Notes under the pieces: generated by a model
The model's input: the letters and a program-made list of their open reading frames with translations, nothing else
The model's database searches: none
What the model was told of the DNA's origin: nothing
Shown here: positions 32,185-40,000 of the stretch, piece by piece
How the letters are laid out: each line of letters starts with the position of its first letter
How positions within the stretch are numbered: the stretch's first letter is position 1
Translations under genes and position numbers: made by a program
Assembly (NCBI RefSeq): GCF_013408685.1
Contig: NZ_JACBZY010000001.1
Coordinates: forward strand, 3,690,751-3,754,750
DNA length: 64,000 nt
Direction of reading: 5' to 3'
DNA from: Schumannella luteola
Lineage (GTDB): Bacteria; Actinomycetota; Actinomycetes; Actinomycetales; Microbacteriaceae

Positions 32185-32925
32185 TCAGCGCGGCTCGACC
32201 CGGTACTCGCCGGCGTCGGGTCGCACGCTCACGCGGTAGCTGGGCAGCTCCAACTCGACCGTGCCGAGGCTGCGCGACGGCAGGCACTCGGTCGCCGCGT
32301 GCGCGATCCCCTCGGCATCCCTCTCGACGGCCATGTAGCAGCGGCCTCCATCCGCCGTCGACGAGACCCAGAGCGCCCAGGCGTTCGGTGCTCCGGCGCT
32401 GTCTCCCGGCTGCGACCAGCCCAGGTTGTTCCAGTCGTTCGCGACGGTCTGATACCCCGCCGCATCGATCGACCCGGGGATCACTCCGACCCCGTCTCCC
32501 GAGGTCGTCGGCTGCGCCGGGTCGGCCCCGTGCCCGTACGCGTCGCCGGACGGGAGCGACGGATCCGCGGCCGCCACAGCATCCGGGGACGCCGAGGCGC
32601 TCGGCTGCGGTGCGGTGAGCGGCTCGCCGCGCAGCACCGGCGGAAGGACGATCGCGGCGCCGGCGAGGACCGCGAGAGCGAGCCCCGCGCCGATGCCGAG
32701 CAGGAACGGCCGCCGCGCGAGCGCTGTCCCCCGGTGTGAGTCCTCCGACGCGTCGCTGTCGCCGACCTCGCGCTCCGGAGGGCCACCCTCGGAGGGATTC
32801 GCCGCCGCCGGCGGACCGATCGCCGACCTCAGCGCCGCCACATCCTGGGCCGTCGCGTCGCGGCGGAACGCCGCTGCCGTCAGAGCCTCGATCTCCTCGC
32901 GTCGCCGCCCTCGCGCATCTCCCAT
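32185..32925 (-). CDS. Single-pass membrane protein, tandem paralogue
   Basis: 246 residues, not recognised. The layout matches the protein at 31144: a helical segment (IEALTAAAFRRDATAQDVAAL), a TM helix (LLGIGAGLALAVLAGAAIVL), a disordered linker, and a C-terminal domain with GRCYMAVERDAEGIAHAATEC and LELPSYRVSV. Start at ATG 32925 rather than GTG 32943, since both paralogues then share a similar upstream string (CTCGCG just before ATG). Confidence 0.72.
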   Translation of the reverse strand: MGDARGRRREEIEALTAAAFRRDATAQDVAALRSAIGPPAAANPSEGGPPEREVGDSDASEDSHRGTALARRPFLLGIGAGLALAVLAGAAIVLPPVLRGEPLTAPQPSASASPDAVAAADPSLPSGDAYGHGADPAQPTTSGDGVGVIPGSIDAAGYQTVANDWNNLGWSQPGDSAGAPNAWALWVSSTADGGRCYMAVERDAEGIAHAATECLPSRSLGTVELELPSYRVSVRPDAGEYRVEPR

Positions 32926-32977
32926 TCCGCGAGACTGCCTCACGATCGATCCTGCGACAAGCTCCTCGGCCGTGTCG

Positions 32978-33298
32978 TCAGTGGTGCACGCCGAGCTCCA
33001 CGAGCAGCACGCCGCCGATGATGAGTGCGACGCCGAGGCCCATGACCCAGGTGAAGGGCTCCGTGAACAGGATGCGGCCGGCGAGCGCCGTCAGCGCGAC
33101 CCCGACGGCCGTCCAGATGCCGTAGGCCACACCGACAGTCATGCCCGACTGCAGCGTGAGCGACAGCATCGTGAACGCGAGCGCGTAGCCGACGACGACC
33201 GGCGGGATCCACTTCCAGCCGTGGTGCGCGGCCATGCGCAGCGACAGCGTGCCGCCCACCTCGAGCACGATCGCCAGCGCCAGGAAGAGGAAGCTCAC
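32978..33298 (-). CDS. SMR family small multidrug transporter, subunit B
   Basis: 106 residues with four TM helices. The essential membrane Glu is Glu13 (LAIVLEVGGTLSL), and GVAYGIWTAVGV is the SMR signature in TM3. Its start overlaps the stop of another SMR gene by 4 bases. Such pairs (EbrAB, YkkCD) often form heterodimers that export cationic drugs or guanidinium compounds. Confidence 0.92.
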   Translation of the reverse strand: MSFLFLALAIVLEVGGTLSLRMAAHHGWKWIPPVVVGYALAFTMLSLTLQSGMTVGVAYGIWTAVGVALTALAGRILFTEPFTWVMGLGVALIIGGVLLVELGVHH

Positions 33299-33696
33299 GA
33301 CTCCGCCCCGGCGATCTCATCGGGCGACGTCGCCGCCGCGCCGCTCGCCCGCTCGCGCTGGGCACGCTGCCGTTCCGCGCGCTGCGACCCGATCTCGACC
33401 ACCAGCACGCCCGCGATGATGAGCGCGATGCCGCCGAGCATGGTCGGCGTCAGCGGGTCGCCGAACAGCACCGCGCTGAGCACGGCGGTGAGGGCGACGC
33501 CCGAAGCACCCCACAGTCCGTAGGCGACGCCGAGCGGCACACCGCGGCGCAGCACCTGCGGCAACAGCAGGAAGGCGCCGAGGTAGCCGGCGGCGACGAG
33601 CACGAACCATCCCGGATTCCGCTGCGCCGCATCCAGCGCGAGGGTCGCCGAGACCTCGCAGACGATGGCGCCGGCGAGCAGCAGCCAGCGCGTCAT
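33295..33696 (-). CDS. SMR family small multidrug transporter, subunit A
   Basis: 133 residues. Four TM helices with Glu14 (AGAIVCEVSATLAL) and VAYGLWGASGVAL, then a 25-residue charged C-terminal tail (RAERQRAQRERASG) that its partner lacks. Unequal tails are usual in paired SMRs, where they fix opposite orientations. A -10-like TATGAT is located 33 bases upstream. Confidence 0.92.
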   Translation of the reverse strand: MTRWLLLAGAIVCEVSATLALDAAQRNPGWFVLVAAGYLGAFLLLPQVLRRGVPLGVAYGLWGASGVALTAVLSAVLFGDPLTPTMLGGIALIIAGVLVVEIGSQRAERQRAQRERASGAAATSPDEIAGAES

Positions 33697-33728
33697 CGGG
33701 TCGGGGTGGACGGGTCGAGCACCCGCCG

Positions 33729-33734
33729 ATCATA
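33729..33734 (-). promoter_or_regulatory. -10 box upstream of the SMR pair
   Basis: TATGAT on the minus strand, a near-consensus -10, 32 bases before the start of the first SMR gene. No good -35 is visible. Confidence 0.4.
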
Positions 33735-33804
33735 GTGACGCCCGGCGACGCGGAATCGACGCCGCCTGCGCGCCGCCGCCGAGTCGGGGCCGCCGATCGG
33801 ACGC

Positions 33805-34203
33805 CTACGACGCGCCGCCGACCGCCTGGACGAGCTGGATCAGGTTGCCGCAGCCGTCATCGAGCACGGCGACGCGCACCGGCCCGGCGTCCATCGGCGG
33901 CGTCGGGAACTCGACCCCCAGCGCCGTCAACCGCGCGTGCTCAGCGTCGAGGTCGTCGACGGCCAGCTGCAGCAGCGGGATGCCGTCGGCCTTGAGCGCG
34001 TCGCGGTAGGGCTTGACGGCGGGGTGCCCCGCGGGCTCGAGCAGCAGCTCGGGCCCGTCGGGACGCTCGGGGGACGCGACGGTGAGCCACGCGTCGGTGC
34101 CGATCGGCACATCCTGTCGCTTCTCGAAGCCGAGCACCTCGGTGTAGAACCGGAGCGCAGCCCGCTGGTCGTCGACGAACACGCTGGTCAGTTCGATGCG
34201 CAC
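33805..34203 (-). CDS. VOC family (glyoxalase-like) protein
   Basis: 132 residues. Two beta-alpha-beta-beta-beta modules, beginning TSVFVDDQRAALRFYTEVLG and ending VRVAVLDDGCGNLIQLVQ with the late Glu position replaced by Gln. Function within the superfamily (lyase, dioxygenase or antibiotic-binding) cannot be told. It is a stand-alone gene. Confidence 0.85.
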   Translation of the reverse strand: MRIELTSVFVDDQRAALRFYTEVLGFEKRQDVPIGTDAWLTVASPERPDGPELLLEPAGHPAVKPYRDALKADGIPLLQLAVDDLDAEHARLTALGVEFPTPPMDAGPVRVAVLDDGCGNLIQLVQAVGGAS

Positions 34204-34322
34204 GGGCGATCACTCCTCAGGTCGATGGCCCCAGGCAACCACGCACCGCCGACGTGCGCCAGACCCGGCGGACGGGTCGGCCGAGCTGGCGGGCGAGCGG
34301 GCGGGCGGCAGCAGGCCGCGCC

Positions 34323-35162
34323 TCAGCCGCGCAGCCCGAGCTCCCCCGCGATCGCCCGCAGCGTCTCGAGCGGTTCGGCGACCGGCTGCACCTGCACGCA
34401 CACGTGGTCGGCGCCGGCCTCGAGGTGCGCGCGCACCACCGTCGCGATCCGCGCGGTCGAGCCATGCACGACGATCTCGTCGACGAGCCGGTCACTGCCT
34501 GCCCCGTCGGTGTCGGCCGCCGTGAAGCCGGCACGCTGCATCGAGGCGACGTAGTTGGCCTTGTTCAGGTAGCCGGCGAGGAACCGGCGAGCGGTCTCAC
34601 GGGCGCGCGCGGCATCCTCGTCGAGCACGACCGTCTGTTCCGGGGCGATGAGCGCGCCCGCGCCGAGCGCGGCCCGCTGCTCGGCCGACTGGCTCGGCAC
34701 CGTCAGATAAGGATGCGTGCCCGCGCTGCGCTCGGCGGCGAGCGTGAGTGACTTCGGTCCCATCGCGGAGAGCACGCGGGCCCCGACCGGAACGCCGGCC
34801 GCGTCGAGCACGTCGAGGTAGGCGCCCATCGCCGCGAGCGGACGCACGCGCTCGGGCGTCGCCTCGCGGTGGCCCGAGCCGATGCCGAGCAGCAGACGCC
34901 CCGGATGCCGCGCCTCGATGCGCTGCCACGACGCGGCCAGCTCCTCGGCCGACGACTTCCAGATGTTCACGATCCCGGTGGCGACGACGATGCGCTCGGT
35001 CGCGTCGAGCAGCGCCTCTGCCGCCCGCAGATCGGAGGGCGGCGAACCGCCCAGCCAGATCGCGCCGAAGCCGAGGCCCTCGATCTCGGCGGCGAGCGCC
35101 GCATCCACATCGGCGGTGCCCCGCCAGACTCCGACCTCGCCGATGCGCTCGCTCCAGCTCAC
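34323..35162 (-). CDS. LLM class F420-dependent oxidoreductase
   Basis: 279 residues with a luciferase-like TIM barrel: GFGAIWLGGSP, VVATGIVNIWKSS, GRLLLGIGSGH, and the C-terminal HLEAGADHVCVQVQP. This matches the TIGR03620-like actinobacterial F420 group. The start is GTG 35162, as GGAGGGG lies just upstream; earlier in-frame codons lack a site. It would oxidise or reduce a substrate with F420. No F420 synthesis gene is in the window. Confidence 0.85.
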   Translation of the reverse strand: MSWSERIGEVGVWRGTADVDAALAAEIEGLGFGAIWLGGSPPSDLRAAEALLDATERIVVATGIVNIWKSSAEELAASWQRIEARHPGRLLLGIGSGHREATPERVRPLAAMGAYLDVLDAAGVPVGARVLSAMGPKSLTLAAERSAGTHPYLTVPSQSAEQRAALGAGALIAPEQTVVLDEDAARARETARRFLAGYLNKANYVASMQRAGFTAADTDGAGSDRLVDEIVVHGSTARIATVVRAHLEAGADHVCVQVQPVAEPLETLRAIAGELGLRG

Positions 35163-35298
35163 GATGTGCCCCCTCCGGCCGCCTGCATCCGGGTGCGCAG
35201 GGGCCTCATCCACGTTAGGGCGGCAGCGCATCGCGCCGCTGTGAGCGGAAGGCGAGCCCGCGAGCCGACGACCGGCCGTACCTTCACGAAACCTGAAT

Positions 35299-35341
35299 TA
35301 GCTAGTTAGCCGTTTGACTAGTTTGTCTAGCTACTTATATC
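35299..35341 (+). promoter_or_regulatory. AT-rich promoter with repeated CTAG elements
   Basis: TTGACT (35314-35319) and TATATC (35336-35341), 16 bases apart, form a promoter for the small-protein operon. The region carries an inverted repeat TAGCTAG (35299-35305) / CTAGCTA (35327-35333) and an additional ACTAG (35318-35322) inside. CTAG is rare in such genomes, so the array is probably an operator. Confidence 0.6.
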
Positions 35342-35368
35342 GTCGACCCCGTCGAAAGGACGACGACC

Positions 35369-35557
35369 ATGACCCTCGCCACCGAGCGCACCTTCTCAGC
35401 GCCGACACGGCTCACGCAGCACGTCGGGCGCAGCACCACCTCCGCGAACCTCGTGCCGCGCCGCAGCGGCGACACCGGCATGATCGTCGCCAGCGCGATC
35501 GCCGGCCTCGCCGCGGCCGCATCCGCCATCGCCGGCCTGATCCTCATGGTCGGCTGA
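35369..35557 (+). CDS. Small single-pass membrane protein
   Basis: 62 residues, unknown family. A hydrophilic first half is followed by one TM helix (IVASAIAGLAAAASAIAGL). AAAGGA precedes the ATG, and a good promoter lies upstream. The stop overlaps the next start (TGATG). Confidence 0.65.
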   Translation: MTLATERTFSAPTRLTQHVGRSTTSANLVPRRSGDTGMIVASAIAGLAAAASAIAGLILMVG

Positions 35558-35961
35558 TGAGCAGCACCGACTCCCGCACCGCGACCGCGCGCGTCACCGC
35601 CGACCGCACCACGCTCAGCGCCATCGGCCGCCTCACCGTCGCCGCCTGGCAGCTCGAGACCCTGCAGGCCAACGCCCTCGCCGCCCACTCGACCGAGAAC
35701 GCCATCGCCTGGCGCGGCTGGGACGAGAAGGTGCGTCAGAGCCTCGACCACTTCGACCGCATCCGCGGCTCCATCGCCCGCGCCCGCCAGGTCGGCAACA
35801 GCGTGCCGGTGCAGCTCGACAACGGCGCCGTCGTGCCGGCCGACGCCGCCTACTTCGACCGGATGACCGACCGTCTCGCCAAGCTGCACCGCATCGGACT
35901 GCTGCACGGGTACTCGGTCGTCGCCTCCGATTCCGCCTCCTCCTACGCCACCGCGGTCTGA
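35557..35961 (+). CDS. Hypothetical helical protein
   Basis: 134 residues, not recognised. Mostly helical and charged: LTVAAWQLETLQANALAAHS, WRGWDEKVRQSLDHFDRIR. No signal peptide or TM helix. Translationally coupled to the small membrane protein before it and followed by the GlsB/YeaQ gene. Confidence 0.65.
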   Translation: MSSTDSRTATARVTADRTTLSAIGRLTVAAWQLETLQANALAAHSTENAIAWRGWDEKVRQSLDHFDRIRGSIARARQVGNSVPVQLDNGAVVPADAAYFDRMTDRLAKLHRIGLLHGYSVVASDSASSYATAV

Positions 35962-36007
35962 CCGCGGACGCCCCGATCACCACCCCCGCACGAAAGGACC
36001 CCCTCCC

Positions 36008-36277
36008 ATGAGCTTCATCGCGTTCCTCGTCCTCGGCCTCATCGCCGGCGCCATCGCCAAGCTGATCCTGCCCGGCAAGCAGCCCGGCGGCATCCTGCTC
36101 ACCCTCGTGCTCGGCGTCATCGGCGCGATGGTCGGCGGCTGGATCGCCGGCTTCTTCGACGCGAACGTCTACACCAGCTTCTTCTCGCTCAGCGCCTGGA
36201 TCGCCGCCATCGTCGGCGCGATCGTCGTGCTGCTCGTCTACGGCCTCATCACCGGTCGCAAGGGCGCGCGCGCCTGA
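36008..36277 (+). CDS. GlsB/YeaQ/YmgE family stress-response membrane protein
   Basis: 89 residues with three TM helices: FIAFLVLGLIAGAIAKL, the Gly-rich LVLGVIGAMVGGWIAGF and WIAAIVGAIVVLLVYGL, joined by LPGKQPGG. This is the transglycosylase-associated protein family, whose members are induced by acid and envelope stress. GAAAGGA precedes the ATG. Its stop overlaps a 33-codon open frame. Confidence 0.9.
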   Translation: MSFIAFLVLGLIAGAIAKLILPGKQPGGILLTLVLGVIGAMVGGWIAGFFDANVYTSFFSLSAWIAAIVGAIVVLLVYGLITGRKGARA

Positions 36278-36378
36278 TGACCGCGTTCGACGCGGACAGC
36301 ACGCTGCCGCCCACCGAGCCCATCGACCTCCGCGAGCTCTTCGCGGCCGAGGCGGGTGCGGCAGCGGGCCAGCACTGA
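36277..36378 (+). CDS. Possible 33-residue coupled small protein
   Basis: An ATG overlaps the stop of the GlsB/YeaQ gene (TGATGA) and opens a 33-codon frame rich in Asp, Glu and Ala (IDLRELFAAEAG) that ends just before a strong terminator. Coding use is GC-rich at third positions. It may be a real coupled small protein or chance. Confidence 0.35.
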   Translation: MTAFDADSTLPPTEPIDLRELFAAEAGAAAGQH

Positions 36379-36386
36379 CCGCCGAC

Positions 36387-36433
36387 CGAACGGCCCGGTG
36401 GATGACGGATCCCGTCGTCCACCGGGCCGTTCG
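36387..36433. terminator. Bidirectional terminator between GlsB/YeaQ operon and xerD
   Basis: CGAACGGCCCGGTGGA and its complement TCCACCGGGCCGTTCG form the outer stem, continued with one mismatch to a small loop. It separates the convergent small-protein operon and xerD. Confidence 0.8.
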
Positions 36434-36476
36434 CCGTCTCCGGAGCTCTGTGCGAGCGGAACGAGCGGATGCGCGC

Positions 36477-37463
36477 TCAGCGCGCCCGCGGATGCGCCGT
36501 CACGTAGGCATCGCGCAGGCTGTCCGCCGTGACGAGCGTGTAGATCTGGGTCGTCGCGACGTTTGCGTGGCCCAGCAGCTCCTGCACGACGCGAACGTCC
36601 GCTCCGCCCTCGAGAAGGTGCGTCGCGAAGGAGTGCCGCAGCGAATGCGGCGAGAGCTCGACGTCGAGCTGGGCGCGCTCGGCCGTAGCCCGGATGATGA
36701 GCCACGCGCTCTGCCGCGAGACCCGCGCGCCGCGGGCGCCGAGGAACAGCGCCGGCGTCGCGGCGCCGCGACGGGCGAGCTCAGGCCGCGCCCGCACCAG
36801 ATAGGCCTCGACCGCCGCGCGCGCCATCGAGCCCACCGGCACCACACGCTGCTTGCCGCCCTTGCCGAACAGGCGCACCGCATCCGCCGCGCCGTCCGGG
36901 CCGACCAGGTCGTCGACGTCCAGCCCGACGGCCTCGCTGACTCGCGCGCCGGTCGCGTAGAGCAGCTCGAGCAGGGCGCGGTCGCGCAGGCGCACCGGAT
37001 CCTCGCCCTCGGTCGCGGCGAGCAGGCGCTCGATCTGGGCGTAGCTCAGCGCCTTCGGCAGCCGTGAGGGCAGCTTCGGCGCGGGCACGTCGCGCGCCGG
37101 GTCGTCGTCGAGCACGCCCTCGTCGACGAGGAAGCGCGCGAAGCCGCGGATCGACGAGAGGATGCGCGCGAGCGACGAGGCGGCGGGCGCCGGTGTGCGC
37201 TCGCGCAGCGCGAGACTGTGCGCCGAGATCGCGGCGGCGGTCAGCAACTCGGCCGGCTCGCCGTCGCCGAGCGCCTCCAGGAACGGGACGAGGTCGCGAC
37301 GATACGCCGACACGGTGTGCTCGGAGCGGCCGCGCTCGATCGTGAGGTGACGCAGGTAGCGCTCGAGCTGACGCTCCAGCGCCGAGGGCCGGCGCGGCGG
37401 AGCGTCGCCAGGCGAGCCGGCAGCAGGGCCGTCGGCCTCGGATTCGTCAGCCGCGGCGGGCAT
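36477..37463 (-). CDS. xerD: Site-specific tyrosine recombinase XerD
   Basis: 328 residues with an N-terminal SAM-like core-binding domain ([18 protein letters not shown]) and a catalytic domain. Catalytic residues are Arg174 (TGARVSE), Lys204 (GKGGKQR), His273 and Arg276 ([10 protein letters not shown]), His299 (LLGHANV) and Tyr308. With XerC it resolves chromosome dimers at dif. A 27-residue acidic tail precedes the core. It overlaps the Nudix gene, in the usual actinobacterial order after pyrG. Confidence 0.92.
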   Translation of the reverse strand: MPAAADESEADGPAAGSPGDAPPRRPSALERQLERYLRHLTIERGRSEHTVSAYRRDLVPFLEALGDGEPAELLTAAAISAHSLALRERTPAPAASSLARILSSIRGFARFLVDEGVLDDDPARDVPAPKLPSRLPKALSYAQIERLLAATEGEDPVRLRDRALLELLYATGARVSEAVGLDVDDLVGPDGAADAVRLFGKGGKQRVVPVGSMARAAVEAYLVRARPELARRGAATPALFLGARGARVSRQSAWLIIRATAERAQLDVELSPHSLRHSFATHLLEGGADVRVVQELLGHANVATTQIYTLVTADSLRDAYVTAHPRAR

Positions 37464-38049
37464 GGGCGGTCAGCACCGCGATCTGCAGGATTGAGTTGCT
37501 GAGGCGCCCGGCGAGCACCGCCGCGACGACCTCGTCGAGCGCAACCCAGCGCCGCACGATCTGCGCCTCCTCCTCGCCCCGGTCGAAGGCCTCGACCGAG
37601 CTGAGCCCGCGGGCGAGGTAGACGCGCAGCAGCTCGTCGCTGCCGCCCGGCGTCGTGTGGAAGGTCGCGAGCGGCTCCCACTCGGCGGCCGCGAGATCCG
37701 TCTCCTCGGCGAGCTCCCGGGCGGCGGCCGTCTGCGGATCCTCGCCCTCGATGTCGAGCAGCCCGGCCGGCAGCTCCCAGTCGCGAGTGCGGATCGGGTG
37801 GCGGTACTGGTTGATCAGCAGCACCCCGTCCTGCTCGTCGAGCGCCAGCACCGCGACGGCGCCGGTGTGCGCCACGAACTCGCGCGTCAGCTCGCCGTCG
37901 CCGAAGGCGAAGCGCTCGCGCTTCACATCCCAGATGTGCCCGTCGAAGACGGTCTCGCTCGAGAGGATGCGCGCCGGGTCGGGCAGATCGGCGAGCTCGC
38001 CGGTCTCGAGGCGGGTGCGCAGCGCATCCAGTTCGGTCGAGTCGCTCAT
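37447..38049 (-). CDS. ADP-ribose pyrophosphatase-type Nudix hydrolase
   Basis: 200 residues. The Nudix box is in [23 protein letters not shown]; the AGLLD..GE phrase and the upstream [15 protein letters not shown] segment fit ADP-ribose pyrophosphatases. It would hydrolyse ADP-ribose to AMP and ribose 5-phosphate. It is located between pyrG and xerD, as in many actinobacteria, and overlaps xerD. Confidence 0.9.
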   Translation of the reverse strand: MSDSTELDALRTRLETGELADLPDPARILSSETVFDGHIWDVKRERFAFGDGELTREFVAHTGAVAVLALDEQDGVLLINQYRHPIRTRDWELPAGLLDIEGEDPQTAAARELAEETDLAAAEWEPLATFHTTPGGSDELLRVYLARGLSSVEAFDRGEEEAQIVRRWVALDEVVAAVLAGRLSNSILQIAVLTAHARRG

Positions 38050-38110
38050 CGTGCCTCCGTGCTGTTCGCGAACCGCGCGTCGTGTCGCGCCGAGTTCGGG
38101 CGGTGGATGC

Positions 38111-38148
38111 CGACGGCCCGCTCCCGGTTCACCCGAGGCGGGCCGTCG
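38111..38148 (-). terminator. Terminator after pyrG
   Basis: CGACGGCCCGC (38111-38121) pairs perfectly with GCGGGCCGTCG (38138-38148) across a 16-base loop, 13 bases beyond the pyrG stop. Confidence 0.75.
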
Positions 38149-38161
38149 ACGTGGTCTCAGG

Positions 38162-39916
38162 TCAGGCGTCGACCTCGGCGGTCTGGGCCTCGCCGGTCTG
38201 GCCCTGCGCGGCGGCGGCGCCGTTCTCGGCCTCGGCGACCTCGAACAGCCGCGAGGCGCGCTGGCGCTCGAGGGCCGCGCCGACGAGTCCGCGGAACAGC
38301 GGGTGCGGGCGGTTCGGGCGCGAGCGCAGCTCGGGGTGCGCCTGCGTGGCGACGTAGAAGGGGTGCACCTCGCGCGGCAGCTCGACGTACTCGACCAGGG
38401 TGCGGTCGGGTGAGATGCCCGAGAACACCAGGCCGGCCTCGGCGATGCGGTCGCGGTAGGCGTTGTTGACCTCGTAGCGGTGGCGGTGGCGCTCGGCCGC
38501 GGTGGTCGCGCCGTACACCTCCGCGACGATCGACCCCTCGGCGAGGTCGGCGTTGTAAAGGCCCAGACGCATCGTGCCGCCCAGGTCGCCGCCGGCGATG
38601 ATGTCGACCTGCTCGGCCATCGTCGCGATCACCGGGAACTCGGTGTCGGGGTCGAACTCGGTCGACGAGGCGCCGGGCAGCTCCGCCTTGTGACGGGCGT
38701 ACTCGATGACCATGCACTGCAGGCCGAGGCACAGGCCGAGGGTCGGGATACCGTTCTCGCGCGCGAAGCGCAGTGCGCCGAGCTTGCCCTCGATGCCGCG
38801 CACGCCGAAGCCGCCGGGAACGCAGATGCCGTCGACGTCGCCGAGCAGACGCTCCGCGCCCTCCGGGGTCTCGCACTCGTCCGAGGGGACCCAGCGGATG
38901 CTGACCTTCGCCTCGTGCGCGAAGCCGCCGGCGCGCAGGGCCTCGGTCACCGAGAGGTACGCGTCGGGCAGGTCGATGTACTTGCCGACGAGGGCGATCG
39001 TGACTTCGTGCTTGGGCTCGTGCACGGCCTTGAGCACGCCCTGCCAGTGGCTCCAGTCGACCTCCGTGGCCTTCTCGAGGCCGAGCTGCTCGATGATGTA
39101 GCCGTCGAGGCCCTGGTCGGTCAGCATCGTCGGGATGTCGTAGATCGACGGCACGTCGATCGCATTGACGACGGCCTGCTCCTCGACGTCGCACATGAGC
39201 GCGATCTTGCGCTTGTTCGACTCGCTGACCGGCCGGTCGCTGCGTAGCACCAGCGCATCCGGCTGGATTCCGATCGAGCGCAGAGCGGCGACCGAGTGCT
39301 GGGTGGGCTTGGTCTTCTGCTCGCCCGAGGCGCCCATGTAGGGCACGAGCGAGACGTGCACGAAGAAGACATTGCGGCGGGTGAGCTCGTGGCGGATCTG
39401 GCGGGCGGCCTCGATGAAGGGCTGCGACTCGATGTCGCCGACGGTGCCGCCGATCTCGGTGATGATCACGTCGGGGGCGGGGGTGCCGTCCTCCGGCGGC
39501 ACGGCCTGCAGGCGCATGCGTCGCTTGATCTCGTCGGTGATGTGCGGGATGACCTGCACGGTGTCGCCGAGGTACTCTCCGCGACGCTCCTTCGCGATCA
39601 CGTTCGAGTAGATTTGGCCGGTGGTGACGTTCGCGGCCTGATCGAGGTCGATACCGAGGAAGCGCTCGTAGTGACCGATGTCGAGGTCGGTCTCGGCGCC
39701 GTCGTCGGTCACGAAGACCTCGCCGTGCTGGAAGGGGTTCATGGTGCCCGGATCCACGTTCAGATAGGGATCCAGCTTCTGCATCACGACGCGCAGCCCG
39801 CGCGCGGTGAGCAGATTGCCCAGACTCGCGGCGGTGAGGCCCTTCCCGAGGGAGGAGACGACACCTCCGGTCACGAAGATGTGCTTGGTCGTCTGCCGCT
39901 CCGAGTTGTTCACCAC
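38162..39916 (-). CDS. pyrG: CTP synthase
   Basis: 584 residues. The synthetase domain starts [17 protein letters not shown] (P-loop), and the class I glutaminase domain holds [11 protein letters not shown] and the nucleophile Cys in [10 protein letters not shown], plus the late [13 protein letters not shown] short Ala/Glu tail ends the protein. It makes CTP from UTP, ATP and glutamine. Placement between recN and the Nudix/xerD genes is the standard actinobacterial order. Confidence 0.97.
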   Translation of the reverse strand: MVNNSERQTTKHIFVTGGVVSSLGKGLTAASLGNLLTARGLRVVMQKLDPYLNVDPGTMNPFQHGEVFVTDDGAETDLDIGHYERFLGIDLDQAANVTTGQIYSNVIAKERRGEYLGDTVQVIPHITDEIKRRMRLQAVPPEDGTPAPDVIITEIGGTVGDIESQPFIEAARQIRHELTRRNVFFVHVSLVPYMGASGEQKTKPTQHSVAALRSIGIQPDALVLRSDRPVSESNKRKIALMCDVEEQAVVNAIDVPSIYDIPTMLTDQGLDGYIIEQLGLEKATEVDWSHWQGVLKAVHEPKHEVTIALVGKYIDLPDAYLSVTEALRAGGFAHEAKVSIRWVPSDECETPEGAERLLGDVDGICVPGGFGVRGIEGKLGALRFARENGIPTLGLCLGLQCMVIEYARHKAELPGASSTEFDPDTEFPVIATMAEQVDIIAGGDLGGTMRLGLYNADLAEGSIVAEVYGATTAAERHRHRYEVNNAYRDRIAEAGLVFSGISPDRTLVEYVELPREVHPFYVATQAHPELRSRPNRPHPLFRGLVGAALERQRASRLFEVAEAENGAAAAQGQTGEAQTAEVDA

Positions 39917-40000
39917 GGGTTCTCAGCGTATCTCACTGCGCGGCTTCGCACTCGCCCGGATGCGGTCGGTCTCGATCACGATCCGGTCGCGGCGGCGCTC

